A stretch of DNA of 64,000 nt, from the NCBI RefSeq assembly GCF_024345995.1, contig NZ_JAGQCE010000008.1, positions 62,001 through 126,000 of the forward strand, given 5' to 3'. Under the pieces are notes generated by a model. That model was not told where the DNA came from. It did no database searches and worked only from the letters and a program-made list of their open reading frames with translations. This document shows, one piece after another, positions 8,119-16,893 of this stretch (the first letter of the stretch is position 1; every line of letters starts with the position of its first letter). The DNA is from Synechococcus sp. Cruz-7E5 (GTDB taxonomy: Bacteria > Cyanobacteriota > Cyanobacteriia > PCC-6307 > Cyanobiaceae). The position numbers were made by a program, and so were the translations under genes.

Positions 8119-9225
8119 GTGGCTCCCAGGGACCCGTATCTCGCCCGTATCAACCGTGCCCTCAAGGACCTGGGCCATGCCGTTGCCATGGAGGTGGCGC
8201 CGTCAGGGAAGCGGCTGAGGCTGCGGGCGACGCTGCCCAGGCCCGATGGCAGCTGGGGCCAGCAGCGGGTCTGCACGCCGTTCCCCTATCCGGCGGGGCT
8301 GGAGCAGGCGCGAGAGCTTGCCGAGGAGCTGGGCCGGGATGTGGAACTGCACCGCCGGGGGCTTCAGCCGTTCCCGTTGGCGCGTTGGCTGGGGGACGGG
8401 ACCAAGACAGCTGGCCGCTCAGAGCAGGCGATCAGCGGCCTGGAGGCGGTGAGCCGAACGGAAGAGTGGTGGTTCGGCGCGCGGCGGCGCTCTGCAACGG
8501 CGCCGACCACCTGGCTGGTGGATTACGCCCGGCCGCTGGCGCCCCTGCTGGCGCTGGAGGAGGTGGGAGCGGAGCAGCTGCTGGCGCTGGTGCGTTGCTG
8601 CATGGAGGGGAGTCGCAGCCGGCGACGGGCGGCGCAGGCGGCTGCCACGGTGGCGCTGGCCATTGAGCTGGGCCCGACGGTCGTGGAGCAGCTGCGGCAG
8701 GCGGGCAAGGGCTACAGCCCCCAGAGGGATGCGGCGCCGCGGGAGCTCCCCAGTGACGAGCAAATCGTGGAGCTGATCGATCGGCTTCCGTCGGGCTGGC
8801 AGTGGGTGGCGGCAATCTGTGCCACCTACGGGGCCAGGCCCCATGAGGCGCTGCTGATGGCGGAGGTTCAAGCCAATGGGCTGGTGCTGATCCGCGGCGG
8901 CAAGACCGGAGCGCGGCAGGGCCTGCCATTGCCCAAGGTCTGGATCGAGCGGTGGTCACTGCTGGATCGCCGCCTGCCAGCGATCAATCTGGAGCGCGAT
9001 CACCGGACGGTGGGCAGCCAGCTGGGCGTGGCCCTGCGGCGATATGAAGCGCCGTTTGTGGCCTACGACCTGCGCCATGCCTGGGCGGTGCGGGCGATCC
9101 ACCAGCCGCAGATCAGTCCATCGCTGGCGGCCAAGAGCCTTGGGCACTCGCTGATGGTCCACACGACGCTTTACCAGCGCTGGTTCGATTCCGCCTCGAT
9201 GGCCTCACTGGTGGCGCAGATGTGA
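8119..9225 (+). CDS. int: Tyrosine recombinase (phage integrase)
   Basis: A 368-aa site-specific recombinase that should integrate and excise the element at the adjacent tRNA. The catalytic residues can be placed: Arg240 in TYGARPHEALL, box II as Y316-D-L-R319 (Tyr where many have His), His343 in KSLGHS, and the nucleophile Tyr352 in TTLYQRW. The N-terminal ~200 residues form the arm- and core-binding region. The start is GTG at 8119, immediately after the four direct repeats. The last 50 bp of the gene occur again at 15041-15092, showing that cargo lies between two copies of this end. Confidence 0.9.
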   Translation: MAPRDPYLARINRALKDLGHAVAMEVAPSGKRLRLRATLPRPDGSWGQQRVCTPFPYPAGLEQARELAEELGRDVELHRRGLQPFPLARWLGDGTKTAGRSEQAISGLEAVSRTEEWWFGARRRSATAPTTWLVDYARPLAPLLALEEVGAEQLLALVRCCMEGSRSRRRAAQAAATVALAIELGPTVVEQLRQAGKGYSPQRDAAPRELPSDEQIVELIDRLPSGWQWVAAICATYGARPHEALLMAEVQANGLVLIRGGKTGARQGLPLPKVWIERWSLLDRRLPAINLERDHRTVGSQLGVALRRYEAPFVAYDLRHAWAVRAIHQPQISPSLAAKSLGHSLMVHTTLYQRWFDSASMASLVAQM

Positions 9226-9227
9226 GG
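9176..9227 (+). repeat. Left copy of the integrase-3'-end repeat
   Basis: 52 bp covering the last codons and stop of the integrase match 15041-15092 with only 2 mismatches. Weaker similarity continues for ~70 bp on the outer side of the stop (shared GACGTCG and GGCGTTTGC). The pair brackets the amylase-hydrolase cargo. Confidence 0.85.
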
Positions 9228-9297
9228 TGAACCCCACGACGTCGGTAGGGATGGTGCGGCGTTTGCGGATCTCTCCTGTCGTGGAGCTGGTGAACTG
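9205..9297 (-). pseudogene. 3' fragment of an HTH/excisionase-like gene
   Basis: The minus strand next to the integrase stop reads QFTSSTTGEIRKRRTIPTDV and then GFTSHLRHQ-stop. The intact gene at 15070-15399 ends QFVRAVPGPSGKRHTIYIDV...ASHLRHQ-stop. Only the final ~30 codons survive here, and the upstream side runs into unrelated sequence before the amylase gene. It is a remnant of a second, related copy of the same gene. Confidence 0.65.
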
Positions 9298-9458
9298 AGG
9301 CGTTCTGATGCTCAGTGAACCGGCATCTTGTTTCGGTGGGGTTGGTCATCGATCGACAGCCTGGTGGGCATGGCGTGACCCTTATCGACGGGCCCTCACA
9401 GCCGGGGTAACCCCACCTCTGAAGCAGGGGAACATTGCAGTGGGATAGTCATCTCCCA

Positions 9459-11147
9459 TCACGTGATGCCCACACCATCCTCGATCCAGATAGACACTGA
9501 ACCGCCATCAGCAACGAAATCAGCCCAGCCATGGGAATCTGTCCAGAGTGCATCGGATTTATCCCCGTAGACCCCATAGGCGCCAGCGGCAACAACGTAT
9601 TTGTCGTTGAACAACTTAAGAGTGGCCAGATGATAGAAGCGCTTCCCGAATCGCCCCGTGTTCATGCGTATCGCCTGAACCCTGCCGAAGCCGTTGTTGA
9701 TCACCACCGCCATCGCCCCTCTGGCGCCCTCCACTCCACCCATCCTGACCCAGCCAGCAACGTTTCGATTGGCATAGAACCTCTCTTCGCCAAGCGCAAA
9801 TTGCTTGCGCAGCTTCAGCAGCAGATCGAGATAATTCCTGCCGCTCGGGCGGGCGCGATGATGACCACTATCGTGTGAGCCGTAGTAGTCTGGGAAAAAC
9901 AGGCAGGGATAACCTTTGTCTCGCAGAAGAATATAGGCGTAGGCCAGAGGCTTGAACCACTCTTCCACATGGGAGTTGTATTCACGTCCAAACTGATAAT
10001 CATGGTTCTCCACGAAGGTAACGGCACACCTGGGCTGCTCTGCCATCAAGGTGCCATGATCCAGCGACCTCAGGTCGTAACTATCGCCCGCCTTGCTGGC
10101 ATCCTTGAAATGGAACCACAAGGGAAAGTCGAAGAGAGTAACCGGCTGGGGGAACTGATCCGTTGCTGTGACGCGAGTGAGATAGCTATGGAGCGTACCT
10201 GTGTCACCGGCGATGTACTCGGCCACCGCAAAAAGTGGTTTGCCGGTTTTCCATCGCAGATGACCAAGCCATTCCTGGATATAACCTCCAGTAATGTGCT
10301 TGACTGCATCCAGTCTAACGCCATCCAGCCCGATGGTATCGACCAACCAGGTGCCCCATGTCTTCACCTCTAGCCGTACGTCTTCGCGGCCATAGTCTAG
10401 ATCGCAGTCTTGAAGGTAGTCGTAATTGCCCTTCTCCAGGGATACCCACTTCTCGAAGTTCTTGAGGTTCGGCTCAAAGCCTTGCTCGTTGTAGATGAAA
10501 CGATAGATATACTTCCCACCTGTTTCGTCGAACTCCAGGCCGTTCTGCTTCAGCTTGTACGCCGTGTCGACGCTGTCGAAGTGACGGGCGCTCCACGTGA
10601 AGCTGGAATGCTTTCCTGCCCTTGCCGGAAAGGTGAACGAGGTGTAGGCCTTGATTTCGATCAGGCCGCTCTCGAAACCTGGATCCCAGCGCTCCTGGTT
10701 GCGGTCCTCTTTATCGACACGTACCGCTTGCCAGTAGTCATCCTGGTCGCCCCCGGCCCTGTGGTTGAGAACAATGTCGCCAATGACCTGGAGATAGCGC
10801 TTGTTCGGGTCCTTTACCAGGCTTCCATCTGCTTGCTGACTGTAGCCATGCAGAGCGTTGATGGCCTCATGGAGCTGTTGCTTGGTTCCATATTTCGAGC
10901 GGCCAGGTCCCCTCTGAGGAAACTCGCCAAGGTCATAGGGGTCGTGGATGTCATAGCCCGTGCTGGAGGTACCTGAACTTCCCTTGGTTGGTGGCGGAAT
11001 CCAAACGGCATCGATGCCGATGTCGCGAAGGTGGTCGGCCTGCTGCTTGAGAAACACCCAAAGGGGTTGATTGCCCTGAACCACATCATCAATATCTAGA
11101 AACCAATGGAAATACTGAAACATCACGCCATTGATAGCTTGAGACAT
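9459..11147 (-). CDS. Alpha-amylase, GH13 family (liquefying-type, AmyS-like)
   Basis: Hydrolyses internal alpha-1,4 glucan bonds. The (beta/alpha)8 barrel motifs are complete: region I GDIVLNHRAGG, region II LDGVRLDAVKHI with the nucleophile Asp, region III LFAVAEYI with the acid/base Glu, and region IV VTFVENHDYQ with the transition-state Asp (Tyr where HDTQ is usual). The N terminus MFQYFHWFLDID starts the barrel without a signal peptide, so the enzyme should be cytoplasmic and could act on the cell's own glycogen. At 562 aa it is longer than the ~485 aa typical of GH13_5, with the ordinary C-terminal beta domain. GC content is lower than in the flanking phage genes, and it sits in the cargo block between the two integrase-tail repeats, so lateral acquisition is likely. 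Confidence 0.92.
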   Translation of the reverse strand: MSQAINGVMFQYFHWFLDIDDVVQGNQPLWVFLKQQADHLRDIGIDAVWIPPPTKGSSGTSSTGYDIHDPYDLGEFPQRGPGRSKYGTKQQLHEAINALHGYSQQADGSLVKDPNKRYLQVIGDIVLNHRAGGDQDDYWQAVRVDKEDRNQERWDPGFESGLIEIKAYTSFTFPARAGKHSSFTWSARHFDSVDTAYKLKQNGLEFDETGGKYIYRFIYNEQGFEPNLKNFEKWVSLEKGNYDYLQDCDLDYGREDVRLEVKTWGTWLVDTIGLDGVRLDAVKHITGGYIQEWLGHLRWKTGKPLFAVAEYIAGDTGTLHSYLTRVTATDQFPQPVTLFDFPLWFHFKDASKAGDSYDLRSLDHGTLMAEQPRCAVTFVENHDYQFGREYNSHVEEWFKPLAYAYILLRDKGYPCLFFPDYYGSHDSGHHRARPSGRNYLDLLLKLRKQFALGEERFYANRNVAGWVRMGGVEGARGAMAVVINNGFGRVQAIRMNTGRFGKRFYHLATLKLFNDKYVVAAGAYGVYGDKSDALWTDSHGWADFVADGGSVSIWIEDGVGIT

Positions 11148-11771
11148 GGGGACAATATCTTCTAGAGTAAGATACTTGGTCTAGCTGAGTAATTCTGGCC
11201 AGATTGTAGTTTGCGACACAACTTCATCTTCCGTAAAGCCTACCCTGCTGAGCCCATTTTGCAGTCTGGAGGAAGAGTTGGGTGTTTCCACGCAGATGGG
11301 CGTTCACGGAGGCGGTAATCCTTCGCCCGCCGCTGATGAATCTCGTGCTTAGTGATCTTGTGCCATCGACGGCTATAGCTTTGATGACGGTATTTGGGAA
11401 TGTTGATTAATCAGAAGTTGATGGCATGACTCAGGTGACCACTGCAGTGTAACTATCGATACAGCAGTACGTTCTACTTTGCGAAGGTGAACCCATTCTG
11501 CTGGAGCGCTGACACATTCACCTGCAGTATGCGCCGTGTGGCGGGATTGGCCACCTAGGTGTCGTGCACCACGTCGATTCCGCCCGGATGGACCAACCCG
11601 CTCCACTAATCAGTGCTGGGCCTGCTCGGGAGGGCCATAGATGTCTAGGCTACAGGATCACTGTTGAAACCAACATCCCTGCATTCCGGCACCTACAGGA
11701 TGAACAGGGCTTGGGTTGGCAGATCTCCTTTATGCTCTTACCTGGGCATTCATTTCGAAACTCATAATGTC
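11148..11771. other. Intergenic region, no gene recognised
   Basis: About 620 bp of lower GC between the divergent amylase and GIY-YIG-like genes. Short open frames are present on both strands but none shows a recognisable motif or good start. It should hold both divergent promoters. I see no structured RNA. Confidence 0.5.
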
Positions 11772-12653
11772 ATGAATCCAATCGGTTATCTGTCAACATC
11801 AAGGGGAGCCGACCATGAGGTACTTGACCGTGAAGAGCGAACAGCAAGGAGAAAATTCCTAGTTCATGGCCTGGAGCGTTATCTATTTCAGAATGTAGGC
11901 AGCAATGTATATCTTGAAAACAAGAAAAGGTTTGACACCCTTCGCCGCAAAGGCAGGAAAAGTGTCACAGATGCAATGATTGCCATAGCGTTGGATCATG
12001 CAAAGAATGCAGGCGAGCAACCGAAGACAAGTATTCCGGCATTTGAGGGTCTTGAAGAACTTCTGTTGATCCTCGCCACAGAGAATGCCGAGAATGAGGG
12101 CAATCGCGCAAAGCTCGCAAAACGTAGGAATACTCAGCGAAGAGAGAAGGAAAGGGCTTCACGTAAGGAACGGGAATTAGCTAGGCGTAGGGATAAGGAA
12201 GCGGCTAGACAGGCTCTGATGGTTGAAAAGATAAGACAACAACAGGAGGAGAAACTTAGGAAGAGCCTTGGACTAGATCAGCTCGCGGACACAGCACTTG
12301 CCGAAGAGCTGTTATTGGCAATTGAGGAGGCTCAGAGAGACTTGCATGGATATTTCTACCTCAAGTTCTGGGTTGTTAGTGCCGAAGAGCCATGGTACAA
12401 GGTAGGGATCACTAACGACCTTTCCAGGCGTGACTTGGAGCAAAATGTTTTGCCTGTTCCCGCTACGCTGTTGAGGTCAATTGACTTTGGCAGTATTGAC
12501 AAGGCACGCGTGGTTGAAAAGGCTGTTCTTCGTGTACTGGAGGCCAATCGAATTAAACATGCAAGTAACCGGGAGCTGTTTCAGCTTAGTGGAGCGCAGT
12601 TATCTGCCCTCCTGGGCGTAATTGATAAAATTCAGAGTCGCATAAGCGCTTGA
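11772..12653 (+). CDS. Coiled-coil protein with C-terminal GIY-YIG-like (T5orf172-type) domain
   Basis: About 293 aa. The N-terminal part has charged helices. Residues ~110-170 form a strongly charged Arg/Lys/Glu coiled coil (RRNTQRREKERASRKEREL). The C-terminal ~100 residues fit the T5orf172/Mug113 branch of GIY-YIG nucleases: FYLKFWVVS, then WYKVGITNDLSRR, then a conserved EKAVLRVL and NRELFQLS. In that branch the Tyr-Lys-x-Gly-Ile-Thr segment corresponds to YIG. I chose ATG 11772 over the upstream in-frame ATG at 11664 because the extra 36 residues look non-coding. A 9-bp hairpin follows the stop. The role could be DNA cleavage in defence or mobility; the catalytic assignment is tentative. 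Confidence 0.65.
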   Translation: MNPIGYLSTSRGADHEVLDREERTARRKFLVHGLERYLFQNVGSNVYLENKKRFDTLRRKGRKSVTDAMIAIALDHAKNAGEQPKTSIPAFEGLEELLLILATENAENEGNRAKLAKRRNTQRREKERASRKERELARRRDKEAARQALMVEKIRQQQEEKLRKSLGLDQLADTALAEELLLAIEEAQRDLHGYFYLKFWVVSAEEPWYKVGITNDLSRRDLEQNVLPVPATLLRSIDFGSIDKARVVEKAVLRVLEANRIKHASNRELFQLSGAQLSALLGVIDKIQSRISA

Positions 12654-12657
12654 TAGG

Positions 12658-12682
12658 AGTTCCATGCAGCGTCCATGGAACT
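12658..12682 (+). terminator. Hairpin after the GIY-YIG-like gene
   Basis: AGTTCCATG at 12658-12666 pairs perfectly with CATGGAACT at 12674-12682 across a 7-nt loop, 4 bp after the upstream stop codon. There is no T run, so termination is plausible rather than shown. Confidence 0.5.
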
Positions 12683-12967
12683 GAGCTTACTGCGCACAAT
12701 TAGAAGCCGTAGTAGTCAGCACCGACAGTATCAGCTTGACTAGGGGCCAGAACGAGGCCGGCACTGTGCGGTAGCCGCGAGACTGGGCCCACTCCAGTAC
12801 CGAGAACGGCAGCGGAGTGCCCCGCAATGTTGCGCCTCGTCCTGTCGAACTTGGTTGTGATGAACAACTCTGAACCCCGAACCCCGTTTGTATCGAATTA
12901 TGTTGGGCTGTTCTGACTTGCGCCATGTGACCTATCCATACTGCAGATCAGCTAAGCGGGTCAGGCA

Positions 12968-15037
12968 ATGGATCGGATGTTGGTGGTCCTGGTTGGTGGG
13001 CTGGCGAACGGCTACAGCGGAAAGGATGTGCGTCTTGGACGCCCAGGCACATGGAGCCGCTTACTGGCCAGCAGGTTCCCAGAGACATTTGCACGGCCCG
13101 AGGAGATCCGCACGATCAAGGACATCGAAGCCGCACTCCGCGCAGAGATGGACGAGCGATTGCCGCAACCGCAGGACCAGCCGATCAACTTTCTGCCGGT
13201 GAAGTACGACGGTCAGTTCACGGTGGGCCCTCTCAGTCGCCGCTCACCGGATGTTCTGGCCCAGCAAATCAACGAGCAGATTGCCAGGAAATATGCCGCC
13301 CTTAGTCATGCCGGTGGCCCCGTACGGCTGGTGCTGCTGACCTTCAGCGCCGGAGCCATTTTGGCCCGTCGCGCGATGGTCCTTGGCTTAAACGAAGGCA
13401 CCAAGACCGTTGGAGCCGCCGCCAGACCATGGCCAGAGGCGGTGGAGACAGTGGTGATCCTCTCGGGCATCACCAAAGGATGGCAGTTCACCACGGCAAC
13501 ACCTGCCCCTCTTCGGTTCGTTGGGCAGGCAATCCGGTTCCTGGTCCCTTTCGATCTCCTGATCTGGAAGCTCTATCGGGGGGCGCCGTTCGTGGTGGAT
13601 ACCCGACTGGCCTACACGGAAGCCTTCTCGGCAGATACCAGCGACCGGCAACCCGATCGGGAAGTCCACAGGAAGCCACCTCGCACGGTCTTTTTCCTGG
13701 GGTCAAGGGATGAGTACGTCACACCAAGTGACTGTCTGGAACTTCATCCAGATGCTGACCCCGTCTATCTGGAAATACCCCACACCAACCACATTTCGAT
13801 GCTGACCGATGCCGGCAAGCCTGGCGGCCTGGTGCCACGTCTTATCGGCGAGGCTATCGCACCGCAACGAGATGGCGAGGGTAAGATTCAACCTTCTGAC
13901 GAGTGGATGCACCATGCCGCCAACCTGAGCGACATCGATGATTACCTTGATCCACTCGATCTTCAGGACGACCACATGCCCGACCAGGATGTGGATCACG
14001 TCGTGATCGTGATGCACGGCATCCGCGATGACGGCTTCTGGGCCAAGCGAGTGTCGCGCGAAATCAAGACCCTTTACCGTGCCCGCCATCCCGGCGAAAC
14101 GACACGACGGCTCCGCACCGTCACCCCCTCCTACGGATTTTTCAGCATGTGGGACTTCCTGTTCCCAGGCGGTCGCACCAGGGCCCTCTACTGGTTTCTT
14201 GACAAGTACGCCGACATCCGCAGCCTCTATCCCAGAGCCGGGAAGATCGACATGATCGCCCACAGCAACGGCACTTATCTCGGTGCCCAGGCGCTTCGAG
14301 ACTGCCAGCAGGTCCGATTCCGCAGGATGCTGTTCGCCGGCAGCGTCGTGCGTCGCGATTTCTGGATGCACCCCATTCCCCGACTGCCCGAACGGCTGGA
14401 GGCCTTCCACAGCTTCATCGGTCGGGAAGACCTTGTCGTGGCCCTCCTGCCGGGGGCCTTGGAGACCATCCCCGTGCTCAATGACTGGCTCAACGTGGGC
14501 GCCGCGGGTGCCTTCGGGTTCCAGCGCCTGCCGACTCTCGATGCCCCTTTGGACGGCCGTATCAAGGGGCCCTCCTGGACGCAGAGCCTTGGCTTCGGCT
14601 CGGCAGAATGTCGCAGCGTGGGTGAGTGGCCACACCAGGCAAGCCAGCGCATGATCCGCGGTGGTCACGGCGCGGCAATCCAGGAGGACTGCTGGAAAGC
14701 GATAGCGGACTTCGTGATCGACGACCGCAGCATGGATGAAATCCTGGGCAGTGTGAGCAGTACGCACCAGAACCATCCATTGGGACAGGTTTCGAGGGGT
14801 TCGTTGACTAGCCTGGTTCTGAACTTGCTAAGGTTCATCTCGGGCGCAGTGATGGTTCCTTTGCTCTTTTTCTTGCTGCTATTCCCTCTCTGGTACCCGA
14901 CGCTGGTGCTTGCAGATCGTGTTCCCGCCATCACCCTCCCAGTCCTTGGCGGCTTCCCGATGCTTGTCCCGGCTCTTTTATACCTAGTGTTGTTCATTCT
15001 CGTCTCAGTGCTTCGCAACGGTCTTCGGTATCTCTGA
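12968..15037 (+). CDS. Fused tandem alpha/beta-hydrolase-like protein with C-terminal membrane anchor
   Basis: A 689-aa protein with two alpha/beta-hydrolase-like halves. The first has a nucleophile-elbow-like LLTFSAGAILARR (Ser near residue 122) and a late FFLGSRDEYVTPSD that could carry the acidic residue, with HTNHIS supplying His. The second begins VVIVMHGIRDDGFW (oxyanion-hole-like HG), has the elbow DMIAHSNGTYLGAQ, and ends with the candidate His of RGGHGAAIQ. The final ~75 residues contain two or three hydrophobic helices (VPLLFFLLLFPLWYPTLVL; LVPALLYLVLFILVSVL), so the enzyme is probably membrane-anchored. I know no characterised family with this arrangement. A lipase, esterase or depolymerase role, possibly defensive, is inference. 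It ends just before the right copy of the integrase-tail repeat. Confidence 0.7.
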   Translation: MDRMLVVLVGGLANGYSGKDVRLGRPGTWSRLLASRFPETFARPEEIRTIKDIEAALRAEMDERLPQPQDQPINFLPVKYDGQFTVGPLSRRSPDVLAQQINEQIARKYAALSHAGGPVRLVLLTFSAGAILARRAMVLGLNEGTKTVGAAARPWPEAVETVVILSGITKGWQFTTATPAPLRFVGQAIRFLVPFDLLIWKLYRGAPFVVDTRLAYTEAFSADTSDRQPDREVHRKPPRTVFFLGSRDEYVTPSDCLELHPDADPVYLEIPHTNHISMLTDAGKPGGLVPRLIGEAIAPQRDGEGKIQPSDEWMHHAANLSDIDDYLDPLDLQDDHMPDQDVDHVVIVMHGIRDDGFWAKRVSREIKTLYRARHPGETTRRLRTVTPSYGFFSMWDFLFPGGRTRALYWFLDKYADIRSLYPRAGKIDMIAHSNGTYLGAQALRDCQQVRFRRMLFAGSVVRRDFWMHPIPRLPERLEAFHSFIGREDLVVALLPGALETIPVLNDWLNVGAAGAFGFQRLPTLDAPLDGRIKGPSWTQSLGFGSAECRSVGEWPHQASQRMIRGGHGAAIQEDCWKAIADFVIDDRSMDEILGSVSSTHQNHPLGQVSRGSLTSLVLNLLRFISGAVMVPLLFFLLLFPLWYPTLVLADRVPAITLPVLGGFPMLVPALLYLVLFILVSVLRNGLRYL

Positions 15038-15040
15038 GAC

Positions 15041-15092
15041 AGCACTGGTTCAATTCCGCCTCGATGGCCTCACTGGTGGCGCAGATGTGAGG
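15041..15092 (+). repeat. Right copy of the integrase-3'-end repeat
   Basis: Matches 9176-9227 at 50 of 52 positions and contains the last ~16 codons and stop of an integrase, without the rest of the gene. It lies 3 bp after the hydrolase stop and marks the right border of the cargo block. Confidence 0.85.
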
Positions 15093-15399
15093 CGAAGGCT
15101 TCGACGTCGATATAGATGGTGTGGCGTTTGCCTGAGGGGCCTGGCACGGCGCGAACGAACTGGGTGGGGATACGTCCCCGGTTGATGGCAGCCCGCAGTG
15201 CCCGGGTGCTGGAGTAGTGCAGTGCTCCAGCGGCCACGGCGATCGGCAGCCAGGGGCTCTTGCTGTTGCGGGCTGGCGCGAGTTGGAGGCGGGCCTCCAG
15301 TTGGGTGAGCTGGGCGGAGATGAGATCGAGCCGCCGGCTCACCTCCTGCAGCTCGGGGGGAGGCAGTGACTTCCTCGTGGTGGTGGCTTCCGTGTTCAT
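15070..15399 (-). CDS. HTH/excisionase-like DNA-binding protein
   Basis: 109 aa. Residues ~20-40 form a short coiled coil (LDLISAQLTQLEARLQL). The C-terminal half, LPIAVAAGALHYSSTRALRAAINRG and the following basic strands ending with VEAFASHLRHQ, resembles a MerR/excisionase-type winged helix-turn-helix. It is convergent with the residual integrase end and overlaps it. It is third in a chain of three minus-strand genes with ATGA-type overlaps. It may control integration direction or element gene expression. A decayed second copy lies at 9205-9297. Confidence 0.6.
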   Translation of the reverse strand: MNTEATTTRKSLPPPELQEVSRRLDLISAQLTQLEARLQLAPARNSKSPWLPIAVAAGALHYSSTRALRAAINRGRIPTQFVRAVPGPSGKRHTIYIDVEAFASHLRHQ

Positions 15400-15599
15400 G
15401 ACTCCTGGTCGGGCTTCAAGGAGGGTGTGCGGCGGGTGAGCTCATGGCAGAACTCCATCACCAGGGCGGCCGGCCCATGGGTGGTGGCCAGATCGATCGC
15501 GGCATCGATGGCGACGTTGGGCAGCTCCTGCAGGAAGGTGGCGAGGCACTGAGCCTGCGAGTGTTGAGCCTGAGGGTGCTCGGGGCGCTGAGTGCTCAT
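15396..15599 (-). CDS. Small hypothetical protein of the element's early operon
   Basis: 67 aa, helical, with no recognised family. It overlaps both neighbours by 4 bp (start 15599 with the upstream stop, stop with the next start), which supports real translation. Confidence 0.55.
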   Translation of the reverse strand: MSTQRPEHPQAQHSQAQCLATFLQELPNVAIDAAIDLATTHGPAALVMEFCHELTRRTPSLKPDQES

Positions 15600-15997
15600 G
15601 CCGCAGTGGCGGCCTCGGCCGGCTTGATGGTCCAGAACGGGTTGCCGCGTTTCTCGGTGGCATCGCCGAGCTGCTCGGCGAGCTTCTTGCGCTGCTTCAG
15701 ATCGGCTTCGAGGGCCTTGATCGACTCGGGGTAGGCATAGGTCTTGCGACCCTCTGATCGGTAGATGGTGTAGCCATCAACGAGCGGCAGACCTTTTTCC
15801 GGCAGCACACCCGTTTCCACCAGTTGATCCAGTGCAGCAGTTGCGCTGCGGACCTGGTCTTCCCAGTAAAGGAGCGAGGCCTTGGCTTCTGCTGCTGCAT
15901 GAAGGGCCTCAGCGACCTCCGCCGATAACGAGAACTCCGAGCAGGAAGGCGACGGCAGAGGTGGCGAGGAGGTCGAGGCGGTGGCGGATGCGGACAT
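15596..15997 (-). CDS. Hypothetical helical protein of the element's early operon
   Basis: About 133 aa from the ATG at 15997 (MSASATAS...). The frame is open for 25 more codons upstream, but that part is Arg/Pro-rich. A Ser/Pro-rich leader is followed by long helices (AEVAEALHAAAEAKASLLYW; ALEADLKQRKKLAEQL) with a short central beta section, GYTIYRSEGRKTYAYPES. I do not recognise the family. It is coupled by a 4-bp overlap to the next small gene and may act in replication or recombination by context only. Confidence 0.55.
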   Translation of the reverse strand: MSASATASTSSPPLPSPSCSEFSLSAEVAEALHAAAEAKASLLYWEDQVRSATAALDQLVETGVLPEKGLPLVDGYTIYRSEGRKTYAYPESIKALEADLKQRKKLAEQLGDATEKRGNPFWTIKPAEAATAA

Positions 15998-16126
15998 CAG
16001 CTGTGAGGCGGTGGGATGGGTTGCTGGTCGGTTTGCGGGGCCGGAAGCGAAAGCGAGCCCGCGTGCGCGCAAAGGCCGGAAGCGCTGGATGTCTCATGGG
16101 CTCAGCCGTGCTCGATCCAGCTTACT

Positions 16127-16145
16127 GCTAGTGGACGCTACTAGC
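16127..16145. promoter_or_regulatory. Inverted repeat between two minus-strand early genes
   Basis: GCTAGT at 16127-16132 and ACTAGC at 16140-16145 are exact inverses around a 7-nt centre, with partly matching outer bases. It lies between the PD-(D/E)XK gene stop and the next start, so it could be an operator or a weak terminator. Confidence 0.4.
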
Positions 16146-16171
16146 GCAGCCTTAGTGATGTGCCTTTACGC

Positions 16172-16882
16172 CTACCAAGGCCGCCAGGCGGCCTCGTAGC
16201 GGCAGAAGGCGCGCAGCCAGCGATCGGCGCAGTCCTCGGCGCGGTGGGTCTGGATCTCGCACTGACCAGGGCCGGCCCAGATCGTGAGGCAACGCGAGAA
16301 GGGCAGCCCGTAGTGCAGCTGGGCCATGACCACACCGGCTCCGAGCTGGGGTCGTGTGTCGTACTTGCGGCCCTTCTCCGACAGTGACTTGAGATCCGCG
16401 ACCCCGTAGCTGCCGTCAGGGAAGCGCAGGATCAGATCCAGGGTGCCGGCCACGTTGCGCTCCAGGTCGTAGAGCATCAGTTCCGAGGCGACCACCTCGA
16501 CGTGCTCCCAGATCGGCTGCGCCAACAGAGGTTTAATCCAGTCCGAGTAGGCCCCGTAGGTGGGCTCGAGTGGATCGAGCGGCCGATCCCAGTCGGCACC
16601 CTCGGGCTGCAGCGCGGCTGGCCCGCTCCAGCGGTGGTGCGCGAAGTGCTGCAGCGCCGCGTGGCAGGTGTTGCCGCGGGGCTCCCAGATCGAGCGCCAG
16701 GCCTCGATCCACAGCAGGGCGTCGTCGCTCTTGCACACCCGGCTGATCACGCCGGTGATCGAGACGGGGAACCAGTGGCCGCTGCTGGGCAGCCAGTAGG
16801 TCCAGCTGGCGTCGTCACGCTCGATCTCCAGGGGCTCCAGCCAGGCGGCCGTGGCCGGCGCTGTTGACGGGCTGTGGGTCAT
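16172..16882 (-). CDS. PD-(D/E)XK nuclease-superfamily protein (RecB/Cas4-like)
   Basis: 236 aa. The catalytic core is readable: ASELMLYDLERNVAGTLDLI supplies the conserved Glu and the first Asp, and after a beta turn YGVADLKSL gives the D-x-K half. A helix with QLGAGVVMAQLHYGL follows, matching the QxxxY-like helix of RecB-type nucleases. There is no cysteine cluster, so no Fe-S domain is expected. It is divergent from the RHH-replication operon across 61 bp that contain an inverted repeat. In phage-like elements such proteins trim DNA ends for recombination; its partner could be the ERF protein encoded at 20419. Confidence 0.75.
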   Translation of the reverse strand: MTHSPSTAPATAAWLEPLEIERDDASWTYWLPSSGHWFPVSITGVISRVCKSDDALLWIEAWRSIWEPRGNTCHAALQHFAHHRWSGPAALQPEGADWDRPLDPLEPTYGAYSDWIKPLLAQPIWEHVEVVASELMLYDLERNVAGTLDLILRFPDGSYGVADLKSLSEKGRKYDTRPQLGAGVVMAQLHYGLPFSRCLTIWAGPGQCEIQTHRAEDCADRWLRAFCRYEAAWRPW

Positions 16883-16893
16883 TAAGCCCCGCT

